Source: Formicarius rufipectus
Taxonomy: Eukaryota; Chordata; Aves; Passeriformes; Formicariidae
Assembly: GCA_013399695.1 (NCBI GenBank)
Contig: VXAU01003158.1
Location: 296,343 to 360,342 of the forward strand
Length of the DNA: 64,000 bases
Reading direction: 5' to 3'
Under the pieces are notes generated by a model. The model made no database searches and was not told where the DNA came from. It was given only the letters and a program-made list of their open reading frames with translations. Of this stretch, positions 1-11,500 are shown in pieces (positions within the stretch are counted from its first letter, which is position 1; the number at the start of each line of letters is the position of its first letter). Made by a program: the position numbers and the translations under genes.

Positions 1-546
1 AGCAGGCTCAAAATGAAACAGTCTGGGAATCTTCTCTCCCTTTTGAGCCCCACAATCATCTTTAAGGCCTTGCCACAGAATCGTCAGTGGAAATATTATT
101 GCTGTTAAGAGTCAAAGGCTTTTCTTTCTCTCTGGCGTCTGGGTTTCATAGAAGTTATCCCACAGCATGGGCACTAACTGGTGAAACCTCAGGGAAATAC
201 CTGACCTCAAGAGAAAGTTTGTTTTTTAACTACTTTCAAATGCCAAAACCCAAATATAAATCCTTCTGATGACCTCCTCTGAGGACTGGGAACAGCAGGA
301 GAGAGAAAGTTGCCAAGAATGATCTCAAAAAACTGATCTGCAAATAGCACCTCCTTCTTGCCTAGGGCCATTGGAGAACTCTCTGTGGAGCTGTGGGCTT
401 GTTCTCACTTTTGTCCACACTGGAGTCTTTCAGAAACATCCCTCTGGGCTTAGACACTGTTCAGACAGATACCTTAAAGCACTTCTGGGATGAGAGTGGA
501 AGGAGGGCTCCAGGAGGGAGTCCAAACCTCTCAGCCGTGGCTATAC

Positions 547-655
547 CATAGAATATGCTGAGTTGGAAAGGACCCATCAGGATCATTGAGTCCAACTCCT
601 GTCCCTACACAGGACACCCCAAGAATCATACCATGTGCCTGAGATCATTGTCCAA
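547..655 (-). mobile_element. CR1 LINE 3'-end fragment
   Basis: Read on the minus strand, this is the familiar CR1 tail. On the plus strand it shows atagaat..gagttggaaaggaccca, then tccaactcctg and ccatgtgcctgagatcattg. Only about 110 bases remain. Confidence 0.8.
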
Positions 656-1104
656 ATGGTTCTAGCTTCAGGCGAGCTCCACTGTGTAAGTAATGCAAAG
701 ACGGTACCGTTGACTTTGAATGACTTCGGTCCTTCCCTGTTAGGGTTGTGTAGCTAATCTGTCTCTGCTCTTTTGAAAATGCTGGTGTTACATCTATGAC
801 CATAATGTCTTCGTTGTGCTGACCCAGCAAAATTAGATCAGTTAGTATTAACTCCCTTAGAAGTAGCATTATCGGCCAGATTGAAAATGGCAATTTTAGA
901 GGAAAATGCCAAAGTACAGATTATTCTTTATTTAGACTGTTAGGACCCTTTTATTTTCATTGCCATTTCACAGTTTTTCTGTGGCACATTTTACAGTTTA
1001 CTTTGTCATGGCACACAGTACTCTTAGGACTTCGGCCATCCAAAATACAGCACCTTGTTTAGTGTTGGCATACAGGCTGCCTCTGTAAGCTGTGCAAGGC
1101 ATCT

Positions 1105-1290
1105 CCAGGGGGAAGCTTTCTAGAGAGGCAGTCAATGCCCCAAGCCTGTCAGAGTTTAAAGAGACATTTGGAAAATGCTGTTAATAAAATGCTTAACTTT
1201 TTGTCAGCCTTGAATTGGTCATGTAGTGGTATGAGATGATCATTGTAGGTCTCTTCCAACTGAACTATCCTATCCTATCCTGTCCTGTAA
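1105..1290 (+). mobile_element. CR1 LINE 3'-end fragment with CCTAT tail
   Basis: The segment contains the CR1 3'UTR phrases cagagtttaaagagacattt, gtcagccttgaattggtc and gatcattgtaggtctcttcc. It ends in a short (CCTAT) repeat at 1265-1288, the usual CR1 terminal-repeat position. Confidence 0.8.
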
Positions 1291-1666
1291 GGAACATACC
1301 AAGTTTCCTTAGGACATGGCCTGTTCCCTTGTTAACTTGGAAGGGAATTCAGAGCCATGGGTGTGGGACGCAAGGGAGTATTATGGTGGGCAGGGCCAAG
1401 GAGGGGACTGGAATATGTTTTTAGGGATCACTGCAAACAGAATTAGGGTTTAGGACTGGGGAAATGAGCTGGGAGCAGTGCCCTTCCTCCACTGGTGGCT
1501 TCCAACCTTGTCCCCTCTGCTGCCTCAGCAACCCTGGCAGGGCACTGCCCATGGGATGCATCCTGGGCACAGCATCACAGCTGGGGAATGTAGGGGGGAG
1601 GAAAGAGGGGAGCTATTGGACCTCCTGGGTAGCAGAGCTAATGGCAACCTCTCTCTCCTCACCCAG

Positions 1667-2552
1667 CCGAGGAGACCCTCTGCACCCTGCGCCCACCCAG
1701 CTTCCGCCGGGTCCCAGAGGCGGAGATGCGAGGGGCGGAGGAGGTGGCAGCCGGCACCGTCCTGCAGCGCCTGATCCAGGAGCGGCTGAGGTATGGCAAC
1801 CCCAGTGAGAACATGAACCTGCTGGCCATACAGCACCAGGCGACGGGCAGCGCCGGCCCCTCCAACAGCACTGCCAGCACTCTCTCTTCCGCAGAAAACC
1901 TTGCTCCCGAAGACCTGCCAATGGTCCAGCCGTCAGGGCGGCAGGAACCACAGGGGCAGGAGCACCAGGGGGACGGTGCTGCGATGGAGAAGCAGCCCCG
2001 GGCCCCGCAACCCCCTCACGGCACTGAGGAGCTCCCCACCTATGAGGAGGCCAAGGCTCAGTCTCAGTTTTTCCGTGGCCAGCCCCCGCCGCCGGCCACT
2101 GCCGCCACACCAGGTTTCTATGGCTCCTCCAGCCAGAAGTCCAGGACAGAGGGGAGGCCGACAGTGAACCGGGCCAACAGCGGGCAGGCTCATAAGGATG
2201 AGGCGCTGAAGGAGCTGAAGCAGGGCCACGTCCGCTCGCTGAGCGAGAGGATCATGCAGCTCTCGCTGGAGAGGAACGGGGCGAAGCAGCACCCTCCGGC
2301 CCCAGGAGGCGGGAAGGGCTTCAAGGCAGCCCCAGCGGCTGGCAAGGCCACAGACCCGCGGGGCCCACCGCCCGAGTACCCCTACAAAGGCAAGGCAGCA
2401 GCTGCGGGCAGCAAGGCGCAGGAGCATGGGCTCTTCTACGGCGAGCAGCCGGCACAGGACGTCCTCAAGGCCGCCTACGCCGCCCCCCAGCCTGCCCGGG
2501 CAGAGCTAGCCCTCGTCCGCTATCAGCCGCCCCCAGAGTATGGGGTCAGCAG
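1667..2552 (+). CDS. AMOTL1: AMOTL1 exon A: N-terminal WW-binding/LATS region
   Basis: The acceptor is a pyrimidine-rich tract ending acccag at 1666. The first two bases finish a codon begun in the missing upstream exon. Frame is open from 1669. A Met codon at 1726 (MRGAEE) matches the internal start used by shorter family isoforms. Motifs: RQEPQGQE (1939-1962, residues 91-98), a tankyrase-binding pattern; LPTY (2032-2043, residues 122-125); HVRSLS (2227-2244, residues 187-192), the HxRxxS LATS site in the actin-binding stretch; PPEY at 2368-2379 and at 2530-2541. The region is Pro/Ala/Gly-rich, GC-rich and probably disordered. The donor is gtaata at 2553, phase 2. In-frame read-through meets TAA at once. 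Confidence 0.97.
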
Positions 2553-5500
2553 GTAATACCCATCACGGGGTCTGCAGGGGCGCCCGGTCCTGCCTGTGGT
2601 GCAGGAGCTCTTGTCTGTGGTGCTTGGACCTCATGTAGACACCAGGCCATGGTGGGTACATAACATCCCATGGCCGGGCTGGCAGGGCTGGCTGGTGGAG
2701 CCACCTGCATCTCCAGGCATGCTCTGTAAAGCTTACACACCACTTATGCCCTACTTAAATCTTCCCACAGAGCTCATGTGGGGCTTTCACCGTAGTGGGC
2801 CGCTCATGCCAGGCCTCCCCGTGAGCATGGGTTTATTCCAAGCGCATTAAAAATAATCCAGAGTGTTTGCTGGAGCGCATTGATCCCTGTGAGTGGTGTA
2901 GGTCCTGCCCGCAGAGGTGAGCTTGTGCATTACGGGTTCCTTTTCCTTGCTGTGCCTGAATGCAGGTGTTTCTCTGTCTCATGACATTCTCTTTGACCTT
3001 CTGGACAGTTGCTTTGCTGGATTTGGAGCGCTGGAGATGCTTTGTGTGAATGTGAGTGGTTTTCATGTTGGAAGCTGCTTCATTGGGTCTTTCTGACACC
3101 AGAATCCCCAAGGGTTTTGTTGGCATTGTCTTAAGTTGCACACACTAAATTTACCACTGCACAGGCATGAAGAAAGGGTGGTGCAGTTGACTTGGCTCTT
3201 CCTTTCCAAAGTGTGTAAGGCATGAAATATGAGAGGGAATGCTCTGCCTTTCCACATTTGCAAAAGTGGCAGGTTTTGTGTCTGTGGTGACTGGCAAGGT
3301 GGCTGTGACCAATGGAGTGCCTGTGCTGAGCATCGCAGGTCTTCCTCCAACTGCATGTGTGTTTTGATTCCCAGCCTATGGTGCAGAGTGTATGCAATTT
3401 TTTTCAAAGCAAGTCGGATACTTTTAAGACCTCAGCAAAAATGTGTGTTTATGCAAAGAAAGAACTGTACAAATGTGAGAGCAACAGTGGCCAGGCTTTC
3501 CTGCAGGCGTTTACAGTGCTAGCAAACATCTCTAGCACCAAGCAGATTCCTCCCTGCAGAAAATGAGCTGGTTTGGGTATTTTTATCACTCTTGGAAAAT
3601 GCTGGTTCATTACCCACAGAGTCTGTTCTGCTGAGTCCATGAAATTGAGCAGACACAGGTGCTACGTGCACTGCTTCAGCTAACTTGGAACGATGGTGCT
3701 GTCAAGTGGGAAACCCTTTGGGGCCACTTCCAGAGCCTTTCCCAGGTGCCTGATCAACAGGTCAACAGGGTTAATGCTGAGAAACCAGCATTTCAGTGCA
3801 GATTTCCATGCCAGTCCTCGGCCTTAGCTAAGGTGCTGCTAGATCACCCCAGCAGCTGTAGGGAGAATCCCACTGTTTTGTCATGGTTGTCACTGCTCAT
3901 TCCTGGTAAGGAAGTGCAGTTTAACCCCCCAAATCACACTGCAGAGGGAATGCCTACTGCCTCTGTGTGCTGTTTTGTTTGCATGATGGTGGAGAAATAT
4001 CACTCCTGTCAGGTGCAGGGAGATATGCTGTGCAGAAGAGGACTGGCAGCACGGCAGAGCCGAGCCACTGAGTTTTGCAGACTTATTAATACAATCTTTA
4101 GTAGTACCTTTCTTGAAACTCAGCAAAGGCCTTAATACCTCTTAGTCTGCATTTGTCCCCGCTGGCTACTCCAGCATGCTTTTACAGATGCAGGGTTGAA
4201 GGTTGGCATGGCTGGTGGTTGTTTCACCAAAGCTAAGTTTACTGTAAGTTGTATGGTCTTACGCTTTCTTTAAGGCAGTTCAGGTCCTGATGTGCAAGTG
4301 GGTATTTTCGGGTCCTTCTTGGCTCCTTTCACATGGTGCCTGGATTTTGGGGGATGTTTCCTGCCTACATGTGCCTGCTGGCTGCCTGCAAGGCACAAGC
4401 TCGTTTTGAGACTGTATCTTGTGCCCTTGCTTTGTACAGTGTCAGGGAGTGGGAAAAATTTGGCTGTGCAGATCAGACAGCAAGCTTGTGGATCTCAGTG
4501 AAGTGGTGGTCTTCATCCTCGTCTTAGGCTTCTTTCATTTTTTTTTTGACACAGCGATGTCAGCCTTTCCTTTTGCTTGGGTGCACTGAAATATTCCTTG
4601 CTGGCATTACCTGGACTTGTTTTTAATTAGTATGAACTGTTTTGATTTCTTCTGAGCTTATCCCAGTTTATAGCTGGCCCGATGGTGTGCAGGATCCCCT
4701 TATGGTCCTGTTATCAAGGAAGATTTGGCTGATAGAAGCTTTTAGGAATCGATTAATAATCCCTATTTGCTCCTTCATCACTTGTCATTTCTCTATCTGC
4801 AGCAGCTGTGTTCCAGTGCATCTCTGTGCTTATCTCAGGCTGTGTCACAGGATGGGCTTCCCCAGGTTTGGGATGGTTAAAATGCAGTTTCACAAAGTGG
4901 TCTCTGCTCCAAATATTCCTCTTTGGAGAGGACAAAGATAGCTTACCCATCCAACGATGCCAGTCTCTAATAGAGGACTCATCTGAGCAGCAGGCCTTGA
5001 GCACTTCATGGAGAATGGCCGGGCACTGTCATACTGCAGGGTTGCTCCCAAACACAAACCTTCCTGTGGTTTTTGCATGCTCAGTGCTTTCTCCCCTACC
5101 TGTGCTCTGGGGAGGCTCACTGCCAGCCTGATGGCAGTGAGACATCATAATGTGATGACAGACCAGGATGGAAGATATTGATAGAAAAGGTCAAGGTAGG
5201 GGACTGCCTGGTTTCATGAGATTAACTGAAGGGGTAGGGTGTGTTTTTTATTGTTAGAGGAGAAAGCGTGGTGCGAAATTCCAGCTTTTGTCTCATCTGG
5301 AGGGCCTGAGAAAAAAGCCAATGGAAACAACTTTGCCCATAGTCAAGTGGGAATCTCATACATCCCAGCATCTCTGTCCTGGTCCTGTCAGTTCCTCAGC
5401 CCATCCATCCTTGCATCTCTCTGGACAGGGACCATGCAAAAGACTTCTGCATTCCAGAAAAGAGAGGAGAGAAACACAGAGCTGCATTGATCCAAAAGAA

Positions 5501-8500
5501 GCATTCACAGACTCCAGGGATGGAAAAGACCTAAAGGGTCACTGATCTCCCACTTCCCCCCAGTCCTTTGACAAGGGAAATGTGGCTGGAAACCAACAAA
5601 TGCTGGCAGGAGATGGGATAACAGTAGCTGCTGCTTAACTTCCTTTTTTGGTTTGGCTTTTTTTTCTGAATATGACTAGTTTTAAAGGAAACATTGCCTT
5701 TATAATTATTGGGGTGAAATCTTGAAATTTATTGTAAATTCCAAGATAACTGATGTTGTCCTGAAGAACTCTCAAGAGTCATATGATGCTGTGGTAATCT
5801 CAGCATTTATATAAATTAGATTTAGTGACTTCCGTTTTATGGACATAACTGTTGCAGAGCAGAGCTTGAACCTTGAAGTGCAAAAGACAAAATAACCAGT
5901 ATTTTTAAACTAGTTGCTTGGTGCTTGGGGCCTTGACTCATAACTTCTGAATGCTGTAAATTGGCCAAGTGTAATAATCTCTAGAAAATGTTTCAGTTCC
6001 TAGACGTGCAGCTATTCTTGAACAGCGCCTTTGCTAACTTCTCTTAGGTGCATGTTCAGAAAGTTACGGCTTGTTAGGTAAAAGGGCTTGGAACTAATCT
6101 AAGTCTTTTGCACAGTGCCATGAATAAATTCCAGTTTGTGAAACATTCAGTCCTGGTGGTTATAACACTCTCTGTCTGGAGAATCCATCATGGCCTTTAC
6201 AGATTTGTTCCACTAGCTAATTGCCATCTCTGGCATAGATCGGCATCTTAGTTTCAGCCTGTATTTTCCAGTTACCAGGGATTTTGCAATATCTTTGTCA
6301 GATACAGCAAGGAACTCTGTGCTCTTAGTCCTTTAATACATTTAACAGATGGAGCCCGAAGCCCTGTACTTACTTCATTGTTGTCAAAACCCCTTTTTTC
6401 ATTGTGGAAAGCTGTGAACACCATTCCTGTACCAGCTGGACCAGAGGCTAATCAGATATAATAACACCTCTGTGATGCAACTCAAAGTTCTTTGTTTACC
6501 TAGCTCATTAACATTTGCTGTTTACACATTGTGATCTCCCCATACAGCTTGTTATCTGTTTAGGCATGTGAAGTTTGTCACAGCCCAGGATAGTATTTCC
6601 TACCCTTTTGCTGTAGCTTGCTGTTTTTGTTCATGAGTGGATGAACTTGGGCCTGTTCAAGTCCATATTGTTTCTCTGTGTCCTGCTTAAGCAGTGATCC
6701 TGATCACTCGGTGCAATGAGTCCTTTTCATTTATCCCAGTGGCCCTTGTCATATCCTGGTATCTTTTATCCTGAATTATTTCTTTCTCTGCACTAATTAA
6801 TGAAAAGCATGTGTAACGCAAATGAAGCCTTGAACGAGAAACACCACTGCTGACTGAGGGGACTTCATTTGTGGCTACATGCAGAAAAGTCACGCAGGCA
6901 GCTTTTAATTCTGATTTAATCCATGTGTTTTAAAAGACAGCATGTAGAATCAGTGAAGAGAATAAATCTGTGCTGTTTTTAAATACATCCTGTTTCTTTC
7001 TGTGTCTCATAAAATTCCACCCTGCCAGGATGTAGAATCCTATATTTAACTGCCAGAGTAGTCTGCGACTTCTCCGGTTATTTGTGTATTTACCCCCTAC
7101 ACACATACTACTGCTGTTTTCAGACAACCTGTTGATATTTTCTGATTCAGCCACATGTCTGTGGCTGCTGACAAGACTACAAGGAGCTTCCTTTCTTCTT
7201 AGAGGCACCCCAGGCAGGCGGGTGAGCTGGCAGTGTGGCTGAGCCGAGGGATGTCACACTGAAGCTGACTTGTGCTGGCGTTTCTCTGCGAGGATAGCCC
7301 AAGTATGAGTGTGGGCTGGAGGCTGTGCTGCCAGCTGATGTGAATGCTGGAAGACGAGCTTTGCTTTGTGACCTCTCCTTCTGGTCTAATGTGCCTTACA
7401 TTCAAATAAATGAAAGAGAAACAAAGCTGTTCCCACAGCTTGGGTGATTCCCATGTTATTTCTCCTTACCCTTCTCTGTTTTTATCCCAGTTGTTTCCTC
7501 TAGGAGTGCGGAGCTTGAGAAAGGCACCTTTTCCTTTGCTGAAAATCAGCTGGGTTTAGAAAGAGCATCTGTGAGGAAATAAAATATCCTGTCCCTCTCT
7601 TAGCTGCAGAGGATATGTTTAATACAGCGTGTCTTTTCAGATGATAATTTTGCCCTGCAAATCTTTAGGCAATCACCCCAAAGAAGCTGAGCCAGATCCT
7701 TCCAGCACTAACAAATCACTAACAAAACAGTGAATTCAGGAGATGTGAATCAAAGTCTGCAAAATGGTTTTTGACATAAACCTCTGTGTTTACAAGGTGC
7801 TGCAACTATTGCTGATTCCATAAGCCAGAGAATACCATGAAGGCCATGTCTGGGTTATGGCAAATATTCTCCTGTTTCTGGCTGTATCAGCATTTAATGG
7901 TGGATCTATAACTGCATTTCCTTGAACTACGGCCATCAGACTGGGTTTATTGGCTTTCCCAGGATCCTGTGTTTTTCCTGCATGGTGATAACACTTTTTC
8001 CTCTACGTTATTCACAGGGAGAAAGAATAGCATTTGAAGTCTGCTTGACTGCAGAAATCATGGCGAAGTCAGGTAGACACCTGGGTCCAAGGTTAGGATA
8101 CAGACTGAACACTCACAGTCAGTGGGCAGGAATAAGCACCTTTTACACACTTTTTTACTCTCATTGTGAGGTAAAAGCCTAAGGCAGCTTCAAAAAACCA
8201 CCCCAGAAACGCCTCTTTCTTTCCACTGACTCAGCCAGAGCATCCCCAGTAGGCACATGAAGTTGGGAGATGAAGTTCCTTAGGAGAGTCTTTGAGAGAT
8301 GAAACAGGCCATTCTGCCCTAGAGGCAAAGAAAGGCAGAACATTCAAAGATGAGCTAAATAGGTTAGAGGAAGGCATTTTAATTATGAATGTAAATGTCA
8401 TGTTATGTTGGAAGCTAAGTCCATTCTCCACTGACTCCTCTCCTTCCCTACAGAGAGGAGAGCTTCATTGTACCTCTAGCAAGGCAGAGGAGGAATTTCC

Positions 8501-11500
8501 TTTCCAGAACATTTACAGGCATTTTCATTTTATTCTTAATACTGCCATGCTTTATCAAACAATAGCACTTCTGTATTTATGATTTCCTGGTCATCAACTG
8601 CAAGTGGACTTTATAATTTATTTTCCTTTTGGGATTTCTTATTCCTACATACAGCTACAAATTCTCCCCAAATTCCTCTGTGTTTGGTCATTCCTGCTCC
8701 CAGGTTTTCCAGTATAAGAGGTGTGTATTAAGACCATGCCTAAATTTATGGGATTGGGTGGTCCCAAAATCTGAGAGATTTCTTGTGAAGGTGGAGTCCA
8801 TGGTGAAATATTTTGCTGAAGACACTGTATGGCAATATGTAGGTAGCAAGCTATAATACATGTATCACAAGCTATACATCCCTGAAAGGAGAAAGAGCGC
8901 CTGGTGACATCAGCACACCAGCGCTTGAAAGCCTCACTGCCTGCTGCTGCTCCCTTTTAAAAAATCTGGTTTCCTTTTTCTTTTTTTATTTTTTTTCTTC
9001 TTTACATTGCATTACAGGATCTTATAGGGTCTCTACTACAGTAACATCAACAAAAAAATAAGTATTTAATAGAAATGTAGCAGAAGTGTTGCAGAGGTAT
9101 CCCAAACTCATAATGTTCCACAGTTTCATGCTTTCAAGAGGGATGATTTTTGACAAGAATGTGTTTGCCTGAAATATTTTGACCTGCTCTAATGCAGAGT
9201 AAGATCAGCATTTAAAATACAGTAAAAGCATTTTGAGAATGTCATTCTTTACTAAGCCCAGAGGAGCTCAGGATAATCCTGATTGCTGTGTTTCTTTGGA
9301 GCTTTACATGAGAGATTGGATGGGAACTAAGCTGGTGTTAAACACCCCTATTTTTACAAATGTTGATTTGTTAATGTGCGTTGCTGTGTTGATTTTTTTG
9401 CATATATGCTCAGAGATTTTGCAGTTGGCTGAGTCAGAACTAAGTTGAGATGGATTAAACAAGTAAAAGGAAAGTAAGAGACGGGTTAATTATGTTGAAC
9501 AGCCATGCTGCAAAAAATCATAAAGTCAATTGTACCTGTTCATTTCCCAAGCTGGAAAACACTTTGGAGAATCTCTCCTGTGGCTGTGCATGTGCCTATG
9601 ACTGTTGAGGCTTTGGTGGCTGGCTGCTGTTACAGGATGTAAATCTTTAGTAGCTCACAAAGTCATTTGCAGTTCAAGAAAATGGAGATTCCAGGATCTT
9701 TCCTTCCTCTGTAGTGTAAAACTAGACAGACTAAGGTGATGAGAAAATGTTAAATTTGTGAAAGGTTGAAATTTCCAAAAAGTGCAGTTCAGGAGTTTCT
9801 GCAAGAGTCTAAAGGATGTATCGATGATATTGCTCTCCCATAAAGAAGTGAGAAAATCTTCACCAGCAGCAAATCTGTGTCTTTGTAGGGGTGTAGCTCT
9901 CCAGACAGCCAAGCTTTTTCTTCCTTAAAATCAGTCATGTCCTCTTTTTTTGATAAAGACAAACTCATGCTTAGCTGAATTAATTGGTGTGGTAAAACTT
10001 GTGAGTGCAGACTGGCTGTCAGCAGCGTTGAGGAGTTGCTGCATGCTTGACTGTGTTCACATTCATTTGTGAAGCATCTTTTACATTGTGAGTGACATCC
10101 CTCACTTGTGATGTTATTTATTTAGATTTTTGAGCAAAAAAAAAATAATTCAAGTCCCACAAACAGGCATAAGGTCCCTTTCTGTGGTCACGTGCTGGAG
10201 CACCAGAAGGAATGGGGTACTGGGGATGGTGTGAGAGCCATGCCCATGGTGGGCTGTCCTGGTGATTTGCAGAGCAGCTTGGCACAAGGCTCCATGGGCT
10301 TACTGGCTCTCATGGCCTCAGGTCACCAGGCACTGCCAGGAGACATGATTTTGGACTAAGGAAGGTAAAACAGGCCTTCCAGTTCTGTGTGAGCACTAGG
10401 ACATCCTGCTGCAAGGTCTCTGCAGCAGGTAGCAGTGATGAGGCTGCAGAAGCAGTAAACTCCAAAGGCAGGTGTGCAGGGAGCAGTATGTAAATCCAGT
10501 ACTGGTGTTTGGGAGCTCTGGGGCTACCTTGGGACCACAGCCTTTTAGGGGAAGGTTTCTGGAGCCACTTGAATTGCTAGAGGGAAGAGATGTCATCCAG
10601 AGGGACCTGGAGAGTCTTCTGAGGTGTGCCTGTGCAAACCTCATGAAGTTCAACCAGGCCAAGCACAGGATGGGGCAACTCCAAACATCAGTAGACCCGG
10701 GAATGAAGGGATTAAGAGCAGACCTGCAGAGGACTTGAGGGTTGAAAAGTCAGACAGGAACCAACAATGTGTACTTGTAGCCCAGGAAGCAAGTTGTATC
10801 CTGGCATGATGAGCAAGTAGAGGGAGATGACTGTCCCCCTCTACTCTACCCTGGTTGGGAGCACATCTGGAGTACTGCATCCAGGTCTGGAGTACCGAGT
10901 GCAAGATGTGGACCTGTTGCAGCAGTTCCAAAGGAGGCTGCAAAGATGAGCAAAGAGCTGGAGCATGTCTCCTGTGAAGACAGACTGAGAGTTGGGCTTG
11001 TTCAGCCTGAAGGAGAGAAGGCTTCAGGGAGATCTTATTGCAGCCTTCCAGTACTTAAAGAGGGCTTATAAGAAATCTGGAGAGGGAGGCCTTTCTATCA
11101 AGGCCTGTAGTGACAAGGCAAAGGACAATGGTTTTAAACTGAAAGGAGGTAGATTTAGATTAGATATAAGGAAGACATTTTTTATGCTGAGGGTAATGAG
11201 ACACTGGAACAGGTTGCACAGAGAAGCTGTGTAGGCCCCATCATGGGAAGTGTCCAGTGCCAGGTTGAATGGGACTTAGAACAACCTAGTCTAATGGAAG
11301 GTGTCCCAGCCCATAGCAGGGTGTTGGACTAGACAATTTTTAAAGATCGCTTCCAACACAAACCATTTTGTGATACTGTGAATTACTGTATACTTTGTTG
11401 TGAAGTGTCATACAGCACCTCCTGGACTTCCTTTCTTTTTGGAAGTTTTATCCACTGTTATTAGATGTTTTTAGCTCCTTAGTTATTAGCCTGCACCTCT

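Larger units (their letters stand above)
1..1666 (+). other. AMOTL1 intron upstream of exon A (3' part)
   Basis: No exon is visible. It holds two CR1 fragments (547-655 minus, 1105-1290 plus). No promoter or CpG-rich start was recognised, so transcription presumably starts left of the window. Confidence 0.7.

Noticed and set aside
1525..2427. Several long open frames on both strands over exon A
   Set aside because: They are GC-rich shadows of the AMOTL1 frame. Only the frame matching the angiomotin family joins to exon B.
5510..5565. Possible CR1 tail on the minus strand (gggatggaaaagacctaaag)
   Set aside because: Only about 50 loosely similar bases; not enough to call.
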